Assembly: GCF_014334115.1 (NCBI RefSeq)
Contig: NZ_CP060494.1
Coordinates: forward strand, 744,001 to 808,000
DNA: 64,000 nucleotides
Direction: 5' to 3'
Source of the DNA: Sphingosinithalassobacter sp. CS137
GTDB lineage: Bacteria; Pseudomonadota; Alphaproteobacteria; Sphingomonadales; Sphingomonadaceae
Shown: positions 16,794 to 24,766 of the stretch, one piece after another
How positions within the stretch are numbered: the stretch's first letter is position 1
Layout: each line of letters opens with the position of its first letter
Position numbers and translations under genes: made by a program
Notes under the pieces: model-generated
Database searches by the model: none
Seen by the model: the letters and a program-made list of their open reading frames with translations, nothing else
Told to the model about the DNA's origin: nothing

Positions 16794-17394
16794 CCACATA
16801 CTTCCAGAAAGTTGATCTTGCACCTACAAGTTTTTGGTAGCGCGGACAAATGTAACCCGTCGCGATCTCGCCCCTCGGTGCAAATCGACGCCGAGCGACG
16901 TCAGCTTTCGGAAAAGCTGAATTCTCTGTCGAACAGCTGCTTATGGGGCGATAGGCCGCGGATCATCAACGGCACAATGCGCAACCGGTCGCCCAAAATC
17001 AACTCGTCACAGTGGAGTGACGCGTGTGACTTCTAGTGCGACGAGTCATGTGCGAAAAATGCTCCGCGAGCGTTGATCGTATCTCGCTGAATCAAGTGTT
17101 TACGCAGGAAGCTGTCTGAAGCGCAGGATGTGCCGAATTCCACGGCTCCATCCAGATTTCTGATGTAGCCAAGCACCTGAAAAGTAGCAAGTTTCTCTGC
17201 GAGCTAACCGCGTGGCACCCTGTTGTGGATCGTCGGACGCGCCCTCCTCCGCCACCGGGCAGAAGGCGCGCCTAGCGGGACCGAAGAGGCTCCGGCGTCA
17301 GCCAGCGCTTTTCCTGTGCGGCCACCCGGATCGCTGAGCTTGCCGAACCAACGACTCCTCATTATGCGAGCGATTCGCATTAGCATTTGGGGGA
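16794..17394. other. 600-base intergenic region
   Basis: No convincing gene. Composition is less GC-rich than the neighbours. A small inverted repeat CGTCAC/GTGACG lies at 17005-17022, of doubtful meaning. The right end carries the Fur-like box (17364-17380) and the ribosome site of the next receptor. Confidence 0.5.
17364..17380. promoter_or_regulatory. Fur-like box upstream of the second receptor
   Basis: ATGCGA (17364-17369) and TCGCAT (17375-17380) form a perfect inverted repeat with a 5-base spacer, including the word GATTCGCAT. Related GATTCGCAA occurs upstream of tonB at 21709-21725. This resembles alphaproteobacterial Fur sites, which suggests iron-repressed expression. Confidence 0.5.
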
Positions 17395-19884
17395 GTGGGA
17401 GTTTTGACGAAGTTCATTTTGTTGACCAGCGCGGCTGCGATTTGGTTGGTGAACGCTGGGTCCGCGCACGCGCAGGACGCCAACCGGCTGCCCGAAGTGG
17501 TTGCCGAGGGCGATCGCGCGCCCGTGCCCTACCAACCGGGCGAAGGTGTGGAGACCGGCACCAGCACGATCGAGCGCCAGCAGGTCGTGATCGGCACACC
17601 CGGATCTGGCGACGTCAACCAATTGCTCAAGACGCTGCCGACCGTACAGTTCACGCGCGACGAGGGTCTGGCGACGCGCGAGGAGATCCAGGACCTGCGG
17701 CCCGCGGATATCTCCATTTCCGGCGGCCGCTTCTACGAGAACCTGTTCACGCTTGACGGCATCGACGTTTCGTCGCGAATGGATGTCACACAAGACAATC
17801 CGTTCAACTTCAACGAAGTCGCAGGTGCGGGCGCGCAGGGGCTGTGGCTCGATTCCGAACTGGTCGGAAGCGTGACGTTGCGCGACTCCAATGTCTCTGC
17901 CGAATATGGCCGCTTCACCGGCGGCGTGCTGGAAATCGAAAGCCGCGCACCGGCGCCGGTGATCCGTGCCAGCGCAAATGCCAGCTACACCTCCGACGCA
18001 CTGACCAGCTTCAAGGTGTCGGACCGCTCGCGCGAAGCGCTGGGGGCAGACTTCCCGGAGCGTCCCGAGTTCGAGAAGTGGCGCTATGGGGCGAGCTTCG
18101 ACCTGCCGGTGATGGATGGAGTCACCACGCTGTTCGCCTATAACCGCTCACAAGCGGATGTGACCTATTTTCGAGGAAGGAACTACGGCAACGCGCCATT
18201 CGGCCAGTCGAGCCTGAGCGAAAATTTCCTGGGCAAGCTGCAGACTGAGCTGGGCGGCGGGACGAGCGCGACGGCACAGCTGACCTATAGTCCCTATCGC
18301 AGCGAGGCATCGAACGCGAACGGCGTCGACAACCTTATCACCAGCCATGGCGGCGGCATCACGGGGCGCCTGGGGGTAACCCATACGGGCGACATCGATT
18401 GGTCGATCGATGCGACATTTGCGCATACAGACACGAGCCGCGAAGCGCCCGCGTTCAACTACTCCATTCCTTCCTCGACCACCAACGGCAATGTCTGCGC
18501 CGCGACCAACTGCACGATCGGCGGTTTCGGCGATCTGGAACAGCGCCAGAACAACTATGGGCTGAAAGCGCGCGCGTCGGCGCCCACGGGGTTCGGGTTG
18601 CTGAGCGCGGGGTTCGACTATCAGCGGATCGACGCGCGGCGGCAGCGATCCGAGGATGGCGGTGCGTTCCAGATGGGCGTGACGGGCGCGAACATCGTCT
18701 GCGCTCAGGGCGACAGCCTTGCATGCGTTACCGGCGAATATGCGCTCACGCGTCAGCAGGTCTACCGAGCCTATGATGCCCACGTCGAACTCGACAGCGT
18801 CGCCGCCTGGATCGAAGCTAGAGCCGATATGGGCGAGATCACCGCGCGCATCGGCCTGCGCTACGATCATGAGGGTTTCCTCGAGAACCACAACTTTGCG
18901 CCCCGGCTGTCGGTGGCCTGGCAGACGCCTCTAGACGGCTGGTCGGCGACCTTGGGCGCAAACCGCTACTATGGCCGCTCGCTGCTCGCCTATGCGATGC
19001 GCGCACAGTATCCTGTCAACGTGACACTGGAGCGGGCGGCCGTGATCAGCGGGGGTAATCGCGTTTATTCGGACAATTGGACGATCCGGAGTCTCAGCAA
19101 GAGCGCGACCTATTCGGGCGACGGTGCGCTTGAGACGCCCTATTCGGACGAGCTGAGCGCAGGGATCAACGGAGGCTTGCTTGGCGGCACGCTGAGTCTG
19201 CGCGGCATCTATCGCGAAGGGCGAAACGAATTCACCCGTGCGCCAGGCACGACCGAGACGATCGTGCTGGAGAACGGCCTCACCGACACCTACACCCAAT
19301 ACACGCTGGCGAACGATGGATTCAGCAGCTATCGCGGCGCGTCGCTGGAATATGTTCGAAGCTTCGGCAAGCACAGCCTTGGTCTCAACCTCAACTGGTC
19401 GAAGACGCGCAGCAGCAACGACGACTATCTGGTCGACGTGCAGGACACGCTCGACGGCACTCCGGTGTTGTTCCAGGGGGAAGTGATGACGATCGATGAA
19501 GTCGAAGCGCTCAACCAGCGCGAAGACTTCGCCTCGCCGCTGCTCGGCAACATCACTTGGACGGCGCTGTGGCTTGACGATCGAATCCAGACCAACGTCA
19601 ATTTCCGGTACCGGCACGGCTTCTCGCGGATTGAGGACACTGGCGTCAACGAGACGGTCGAAGGGGTCCGCTATGACGTGTTCGACCACGTCGAATATCC
19701 CGACGCGCTCGACGTCAATCTCAATGCGCGCATCGACGTGATCAGAACCGCCCTCGGCAAGGTCACTGCGGACGTGCGGGTCGCGAACCTGCTCGACAAC
19801 ACGCCCGCGCCGAACTCTACGCTGACCACGCAGCCCTATCAGTTCGGCCGATCGTTCTGGGTCGGCCTGAACTGGCGCTTCTGA
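17395..19884 (+). CDS. TonB-dependent receptor, no STN domain, Fur-box associated
   Basis: 829 residues. Signal peptide 1-26 (ending AGSAHA), possible TonB box LPEVVAEG at 30-37, a plug with NQLLKTLPTVQFTRDEG and SISGGRFYENLFTLDGID, and a barrel ending RSFWVGLNWRF. It lacks the STN domain of the other two receptors and has no sigma/FecR pair, in keeping with direct control by iron through the Fur-like box. GTG 17395 and TTG 17404 are both possible starts; GGGGGAGTGGGAG precedes them. Its stop overlaps the next gene's ATG, so a di-heme cytochrome is co-translated with it. Confidence 0.9.
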   Translation: MGVLTKFILLTSAAAIWLVNAGSAHAQDANRLPEVVAEGDRAPVPYQPGEGVETGTSTIERQQVVIGTPGSGDVNQLLKTLPTVQFTRDEGLATREEIQDLRPADISISGGRFYENLFTLDGIDVSSRMDVTQDNPFNFNEVAGAGAQGLWLDSELVGSVTLRDSNVSAEYGRFTGGVLEIESRAPAPVIRASANASYTSDALTSFKVSDRSREALGADFPERPEFEKWRYGASFDLPVMDGVTTLFAYNRSQADVTYFRGRNYGNAPFGQSSLSENFLGKLQTELGGGTSATAQLTYSPYRSEASNANGVDNLITSHGGGITGRLGVTHTGDIDWSIDATFAHTDTSREAPAFNYSIPSSTTNGNVCAATNCTIGGFGDLEQRQNNYGLKARASAPTGFGLLSAGFDYQRIDARRQRSEDGGAFQMGVTGANIVCAQGDSLACVTGEYALTRQQVYRAYDAHVELDSVAAWIEARADMGEITARIGLRYDHEGFLENHNFAPRLSVAWQTPLDGWSATLGANRYYGRSLLAYAMRAQYPVNVTLERAAVISGGNRVYSDNWTIRSLSKSATYSGDGALETPYSDELSAGINGGLLGGTLSLRGIYREGRNEFTRAPGTTETIVLENGLTDTYTQYTLANDGFSSYRGASLEYVRSFGKHSLGLNLNWSKTRSSNDDYLVDVQDTLDGTPVLFQGEVMTIDEVEALNQREDFASPLLGNITWTALWLDDRIQTNVNFRYRHGFSRIEDTGVNETVEGVRYDVFDHVEYPDALDVNLNARIDVIRTALGKVTADVRVANLLDNTPAPNSTLTTQPYQFGRSFWVGLNWRF

Positions 19885-20978
19885 TGCCGCGCGCGCTCGG
19901 GGTCCTCGGCTGGCTGCCGCACGCCTCGCTGGCGGCGTCGGCGCTGCTGTTCGCCGCGGCGGTCGGCGCGCGGGCAGTCGAGCCGGTCGATCTGCGCGCG
20001 GCCTATTCCGGCACGCCCGGAAGCTGGCCCCGGCCGCAGCTGCGGCCGGGGGCCGTTTTCGCGGAGTTCGCCCCCCTACCCCCGCGCACGACGCCCGACG
20101 CCCGAGAGGCCAAGTGGATTGAGCTCGGCGCGAAGCTGTTCGATGATCCGCGCCTCTCGGCTTCGGGGCAGATCGCCTGCGCTTCGTGCCACGCCGCCGA
20201 GCTGGCGTTCACCGATGCGTTGCGAACTTCCTTCGGGCATGATCGGCAGCGCGGCCGGCGCAATTCTCAAGGCTTGCTCGTGACGCGCTGGATGACGCCC
20301 TTGTTCTGGGACGGCCGCGCCGCGACGCTCGAGGAACAGGCGCTGCATCCGATCACCGACGGGAAGGAGATGGCTGCCGAACTTGCCGATGTCGAACAGC
20401 GGATGAATGCAGTGCCGGAGTATCGCGAGGCCTTCGCGGAGCTGACCGGGCGGTCAGCCATACGCCGGGGCGACGTGGCCGACGCCCTGGCCGCGTTCCA
20501 GCGCAGTCTGCGCCCGCGCGGCACGCGCTTCAGCCGGTTCGTCGCCGGCGACAATCGTGCCCTGGACGACCGGCAGTTGCTCGGATTGCACCTGTTCCGC
20601 ACGAAAGCGGGATGCGCCAATTGCCACAATGGCATGTTGCTGAGCGACCGACGGTTCCACAATCTGGGTCTCAGCTTCTACGGCAGGGCGCGCGAGGATC
20701 TCGGGCGGTGGGAAGTCACCCGCCTGCCGGAGGATGTCGGCCGGTTCCGCACGCCGTCGCTGCTGAACGCTGGGCGGACCGCACCCTATATGCACAACGG
20801 ATTGTTGCGCAGTTTCGCCAATGTCGTCGCCTTCTACAATGCCGGCGGCGGGCGCGACCGGCGACCTAGCGCACTGGAAGGGGATGCGCCGCAGCCGACT
20901 CCCGATCCGTTGCTCGCGCCGCTGCACCTCACGCGCGAGGAGCAGGAGGCGCTGGTCGCGTTCCTCGAAACGCTCTAG
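19884..20978 (+). CDS. Di-heme cytochrome c peroxidase / MauG-family protein
   Basis: 364 residues with an N-terminal hydrophobic export segment (about 12-31). Two c-type heme sites are seen: CASCH at 99-103 and CANCH at 244-248, each within the conserved surroundings of bacterial cytochrome c peroxidases (ELGAKLFDDPRLS; GRFRTPSLLNAGRTAPYMHNG). It acts in the periplasm on peroxide or on a protein or small substrate. Family members beside TonB receptors have been proposed to process imported metal chelates; here that is only context. The start overlaps the receptor stop (TGATG) and the stop shares the palindrome CTAG with the convergent tonB gene. Confidence 0.85.
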   Translation: MPRALGVLGWLPHASLAASALLFAAAVGARAVEPVDLRAAYSGTPGSWPRPQLRPGAVFAEFAPLPPRTTPDAREAKWIELGAKLFDDPRLSASGQIACASCHAAELAFTDALRTSFGHDRQRGRRNSQGLLVTRWMTPLFWDGRAATLEEQALHPITDGKEMAAELADVEQRMNAVPEYREAFAELTGRSAIRRGDVADALAAFQRSLRPRGTRFSRFVAGDNRALDDRQLLGLHLFRTKAGCANCHNGMLLSDRRFHNLGLSFYGRAREDLGRWEVTRLPEDVGRFRTPSLLNAGRTAPYMHNGLLRSFANVVAFYNAGGGRDRRPSALEGDAPQPTPDPLLAPLHLTREEQEALVAFLETL

Positions 20979-21691
20979 CTGCGCGCGCGGTACCGCATCG
21001 GCACTTCGAAGGTGAGCGGCTCGCTGCGCGCCGCTTCGGGCGGCCGGGGAAAGGGTGACGCCGCCCGCACCTGCCGCAGCGCGAGCGCATCGAGCCAGTC
21101 GATCCCGCTTTCGCGCACGATCCGCACGTCCCGTACTCGGCCGCGCCGATCGACCGAGAAGGCGATCAGTACCGTCGCGTCGAACCGGTCGCGGACGAAT
21201 TCGTTCGGGAACCGCTTATGCCGCTCCAGCCAGGCAAGGACACGCTGCGCATAGCGGTCCGCCCCCGATTGCGGCGGTGGGGCGGGCGCATCTGCGGGCT
21301 CGGTTGGCGACATTTGGGTGGCGACGGAGGCACTGGGTGCGGGTGAGCTCGTTCCGTCAGACAGCGCCGGAAGTGCCGGTAGAGTGAGAGCCGGGGTGAG
21401 CGGGATTGGCGCCTCCGCAGCGCTGCGCGGGGGAATCAGTGGCGCGGAGATCGCTCGATCCGTCGCGGTCGGCGCAACATGCGTTGGCCGCGCGGTCTGA
21501 ACGGGTGCGGCAGGCTCGGCGGCCTCGGCGACCGGCTCGGCAATCGCAATCGGCTCGAACAGCCGCAATGCAGCGTCCCCTCGCGCCTGCTGCGCGCCCT
21601 GTGGAAACGAAAACTCGAGGAGGATCACTGCAATCAGCCCGGTCGTAAGGGCGAACGAGGCCAACGAAGAAAGAGAGCGAACCGCAAGCAT
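20975..21691 (-). CDS. TonB-family energy transducer
   Basis: 238 residues: one N-terminal membrane helix (about 10-27), a Pro/Ala-rich periplasmic linker (30-140), and a C-terminal TonB domain (YAQRVLAWLERHKRFPNEF, then VLIAFSVDRRGRVRDVRIV and PFPRPPEA). It couples the proton-motive force (with ExbB/ExbD, not in this window) to receptors. It lies downstream of the M16 protease on the same strand but has its own Fur-like box 18 bases before the start, so it may serve the neighbouring receptors under low iron. Confidence 0.88.
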   Translation of the reverse strand: MLAVRSLSSLASFALTTGLIAVILLEFSFPQGAQQARGDAALRLFEPIAIAEPVAEAAEPAAPVQTARPTHVAPTATDRAISAPLIPPRSAAEAPIPLTPALTLPALPALSDGTSSPAPSASVATQMSPTEPADAPAPPPQSGADRYAQRVLAWLERHKRFPNEFVRDRFDATVLIAFSVDRRGRVRDVRIVRESGIDWLDALALRQVRAASPFPRPPEAARSEPLTFEVPMRYRARS

Positions 21692-21708
21692 GGCGGGCTT
21701 CTACGCGA

Positions 21709-21725
21709 TTGCGAATCAATAGCAA
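21709..21725. promoter_or_regulatory. Fur-like box upstream of tonB
   Basis: TTGC (21709-21712) and GCAA (21722-21725) bound a 17-base imperfect palindrome; the minus strand reads TTGCTATTGATTCGCAA. It shares GATTCGCA with the box before the second receptor. Its closeness to the tonB start fits a repressor site. Confidence 0.45.
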
Positions 21726-21953
21726 ATGTCCGGCGTAAGCGCTTTACGTGACGCCGGCCTAGTGGGTAATCAGCGGCGCGCCCTTCCAAGCTGCATGAAA
21801 GGCAGTTCGCGACGGTTCGTGACGGCGAACGTCGGCTGCGTCGGCCCGATCAGCGACATTCGGTGCACGGTTCCGGTCCGCTGGAGACCCGCTTCGCGAT
21901 CTCGGGGTTGGTTGGCCATATCGGCTCCAGCACGGCGAGCACCGCGCCCGCCC

Positions 21954-24701
21954 TCAGCGTAGCACTCCGCCCTCCGCGTCCCACACCTCGACCGTCCCCA
22001 GATCGAGCGCGCGGATGTCCGCCTCGATCTTCGAAAGATCGCCGACGATCACCCAGGTCATCGCGTCTGGGTGCAGCATCGTGGCGGTCTGCGCGATCGT
22101 CTCCGGCGTCAGCGCCGCATAGCGATCGGGCATGGTGGTGACCCATTCATAGGGGTGCTGATAGCGATCTACCCAGCGCAGATAGCCGACCATCGCATTG
22201 TTCGTTTCGAACCGATCGGGAAGCGTCAGCACCTCGCCGCGGACATAGAAGTCCAGTTCCTCGGGCGTGACGGGACGGTCGCCGGCGATGCCGTGGAGTT
22301 CGCGTGCGATCTCGCCTAGCGCGTCGGCGGTGCGGTCGGTCTGCACGCTGGTGGCGACAGTGAACAGCTGGGGGCCGGTGCCGCCGCCGATCCCGCTGTT
22401 TGCGCCATAGGTCCAGCCCTTGTCCTCGCGCAGGTTCATGTTGAGCCGCGCGGTGAACCCGCCGCCGAGAATGCCGTTCATCGCGGAGAGATCGAAATTC
22501 ATCGGATCGAGGCCGCTGGGCATTACCTGTCCGACACGGATCATCGACTGGATCGCGCCCGGCTTGTCGACCAGCACCACACGGGGCTCGGTCTGCGCGG
22601 AGAGCGGCGCGACCTCCTTCTCCCCGCGCGCCACGGCTGGCGCCTGCCAATTGCCGAGATGGCGTTTCAGCACGCCGAGCAGCCGGTCGAAATCGACGTC
22701 GCCCGCAGCATAGATCACGCCGTTGTCCGGACGGATCCAGCGGTCGCGGAATGCCTCCAGATCGGCGCGGCTGTAAGATGCGATGGTTGCCGCGCGTCCG
22801 GCGATTGGGCCGCCATAGGCATGATCGGCGCCGTACAGCAGATAGCTGTACACGCGCCCCGCGATGCTGCCCGGATCGGCGAGCGCCTGCTGCAGACCGT
22901 TGAGCGCATTCTGGCGATCACGCTCCAGATCGGCTTCGCGCAACCCCGGATGGCGGATCATGTCGGCCCAGAGAGCCACCGTCTCGTCGAGCGAACGGCC
23001 CAGCGCCGAGGCGGCGAAGTTGGTGGTGTCCGAATCGCCCGAGCTGTAGATGCGAGCGCCGAGCAACTCGCTGCGCTCGGCAAATTCGCTCGCCGTCAGA
23101 TCCTGCGTGCCGTCGTCCATCATGCCGAGGTAGAAGCCCTGAAGTCCCGGCTTTTCCGACAGGTCGGCGGCGCCGCCCGCGTCGAAACTGGCGACCAGCT
23201 CGACCACCGGCGTTCCGGTCTTGTGCGAGAAGACCACACGCATTCCGTTTGACAGCGTCGCCTCGCGCCGCTCAGGCAGGGTGAGCGGCGCAGCCCCGCC
23301 GAAGGCGGGAAGCACGCTGCGATCCGCGCCATCGGCCAGCACCTCATGCGCGCCGAACGGCTCGACCGTCAGGCGGTAGTTGGGCCGCGCGAGCCACGTC
23401 TCGGCCGCCTGCTGCACCTCGTCGGGGGTCAGCGCGGCATATTCCGCCTCGTCCTCGGCATATTCGCTCGGGTTGTCGGAAAAGATCATGCCGCCCGACA
23501 GCATCATCGCACGCACGAACAGCGATTCGCGCGACCGCACATTATCGCCGTATGCCACCGTCTTGTAGCGCTCCAGTTCGGCCGACGTCGGCCCTTCGGC
23601 AATAAACCGGTCGATCTCGGCCTGCAGCACCTGCTCGGCCGCATAGCCGTCCACATCGGGCTTCAGCCGCATCTCGACGGTGAACATTCCTGCGATCGCC
23701 GAGGGCTGATAATTTACTGAAACGCCGGTGGCATAGGGGTGATCGATCACGAGCGCCTGATGCAGCCGCGACAGCCGGCCGCGCCCCAGAACGGCCGACG
23801 CCATGCGCAACGGAGCGGTTTCGGGCGTGTCGCCGCCGGGCACTGCCCAGCTCCACGAAAGCGCGGTCTGCGGCACGGTATCCTGCACCGTCTCGCGCCG
23901 AACGCGATCGAGCGTCGGCACCCAATTCTCAACGCGCGACACCGGTTCGCCGGCGGGAACGCTACCGAAATAGCGCGTCATCAGCTCGCGCGCCTGCTCG
24001 ACCGTCACGTCGCCAGCCAGCGTCACCACCGCATTAGTCGCGCCATAGTAGCGGCGGAACCAGTCCTTCACATCGTCGAGCGACGCGGCATCCAGATCGG
24101 CCATCGATCCGATCGTGGAGTGGTAATAGGGATGGTTCGCCGGATAGAGGCCGCGCGCCTGCATCTCCGACATCATCGCATAGGGCTGGTTTTCGTAGGT
24201 ACGCTTTTCGTTCTGGACGACACCGCGCTGTTCGTCGAGCTTGGCCTGACTCACCGCGCCGAGCAGATAGCCCATGCGATCGCTTTCCAGCCAAAGCACG
24301 CGCTCCAGCCCGCCCGTTGGTACGACTTCGTAGTAATAGGTCTGGTCGAGCGAAGTCGCGCCGTTCACCGCGGAGACGCCGATCTCCTGAAGCGGCGGCA
24401 TATATTCGTCGTCGCGATGCTCCGATCCATTGAACATCAGATGCTCGAACAGGTGCGCGAAGCCGGTTTTCCCCTCGGGCTCGTTCATCGAGCCGACGTG
24501 ATACCAGACGGCGACCGCCACCTTGGGCACCGAATGATCCTCGTGCACCACGACGCGCAGCCCGTTGGGCAGCGTGAACGTTTCATAGGGGATGGGTGCC
24601 TGCACCGCCTCCGCGGCCGATTGCTGGCGGGGCTGGGCAGACGCCGGCGCGGGAAGGAGAAGCGCAGCCGCTGAGGCGAGGAGAAGCGTGGTTATCTTCA
24701 T
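21954..24701 (-). CDS. Periplasmic M16-family zinc peptidase, two-domain (PqqL/FusC type)
   Basis: 915 residues. Signal peptide 1-23 (ending PASAQ). First M16 half contains the inverted zinc motif HLFEH (83-87), with EQRGVVQNEKRTYE supplying the distal Glu; the second half (NGMRVVFSHKTGTPVVELVA onward) lacks HxxEH as usual. M16 enzymes form a chamber that cleaves unfolded or small proteins and peptides. ATG 24701 gives a clean signal; longer frames cover only junk. It follows the STN receptor by 65 bases in the same operon, an arrangement resembling FusA-FusC, where the protease degrades an imported protein to release iron. Confidence 0.88.
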   Translation of the reverse strand: MKITTLLLASAAALLLPAPASAQPRQQSAAEAVQAPIPYETFTLPNGLRVVVHEDHSVPKVAVAVWYHVGSMNEPEGKTGFAHLFEHLMFNGSEHRDDEYMPPLQEIGVSAVNGATSLDQTYYYEVVPTGGLERVLWLESDRMGYLLGAVSQAKLDEQRGVVQNEKRTYENQPYAMMSEMQARGLYPANHPYYHSTIGSMADLDAASLDDVKDWFRRYYGATNAVVTLAGDVTVEQARELMTRYFGSVPAGEPVSRVENWVPTLDRVRRETVQDTVPQTALSWSWAVPGGDTPETAPLRMASAVLGRGRLSRLHQALVIDHPYATGVSVNYQPSAIAGMFTVEMRLKPDVDGYAAEQVLQAEIDRFIAEGPTSAELERYKTVAYGDNVRSRESLFVRAMMLSGGMIFSDNPSEYAEDEAEYAALTPDEVQQAAETWLARPNYRLTVEPFGAHEVLADGADRSVLPAFGGAAPLTLPERREATLSNGMRVVFSHKTGTPVVELVASFDAGGAADLSEKPGLQGFYLGMMDDGTQDLTASEFAERSELLGARIYSSGDSDTTNFAASALGRSLDETVALWADMIRHPGLREADLERDRQNALNGLQQALADPGSIAGRVYSYLLYGADHAYGGPIAGRAATIASYSRADLEAFRDRWIRPDNGVIYAAGDVDFDRLLGVLKRHLGNWQAPAVARGEKEVAPLSAQTEPRVVLVDKPGAIQSMIRVGQVMPSGLDPMNFDLSAMNGILGGGFTARLNMNLREDKGWTYGANSGIGGGTGPQLFTVATSVQTDRTADALGEIARELHGIAGDRPVTPEELDFYVRGEVLTLPDRFETNNAMVGYLRWVDRYQHPYEWVTTMPDRYAALTPETIAQTATMLHPDAMTWVIVGDLSKIEADIRALDLGTVEVWDAEGGVLR

Positions 24702-24726
24702 GGGGTTCCTGGGGTTCGCGAGGGGG

Positions 24727-24757
24727 CGGCCGGCGCGAGAAGCGGTCGCACCGGCCG
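24727..24757 (-). promoter_or_regulatory. Intercistronic hairpin between receptor and M16 protease
   Basis: A 12-bp stem pairs 24727-24738 with 24746-24757 (one G-U wobble on the minus-strand RNA), 7-base loop. It sits in the 65-base gap of the operon and has no T-run. The similar hairpin between the first receptor and phoD suggests a shared way of setting the receptor-to-enzyme ratio. Confidence 0.55.
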
Positions 24758-24766
24758 GGGACATGA

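Noticed and set aside
16812..17036. 74-codon frame in the intergenic region
   Set aside because: No ribosome site, no recognisable feature; ends in ordinary non-coding sequence.
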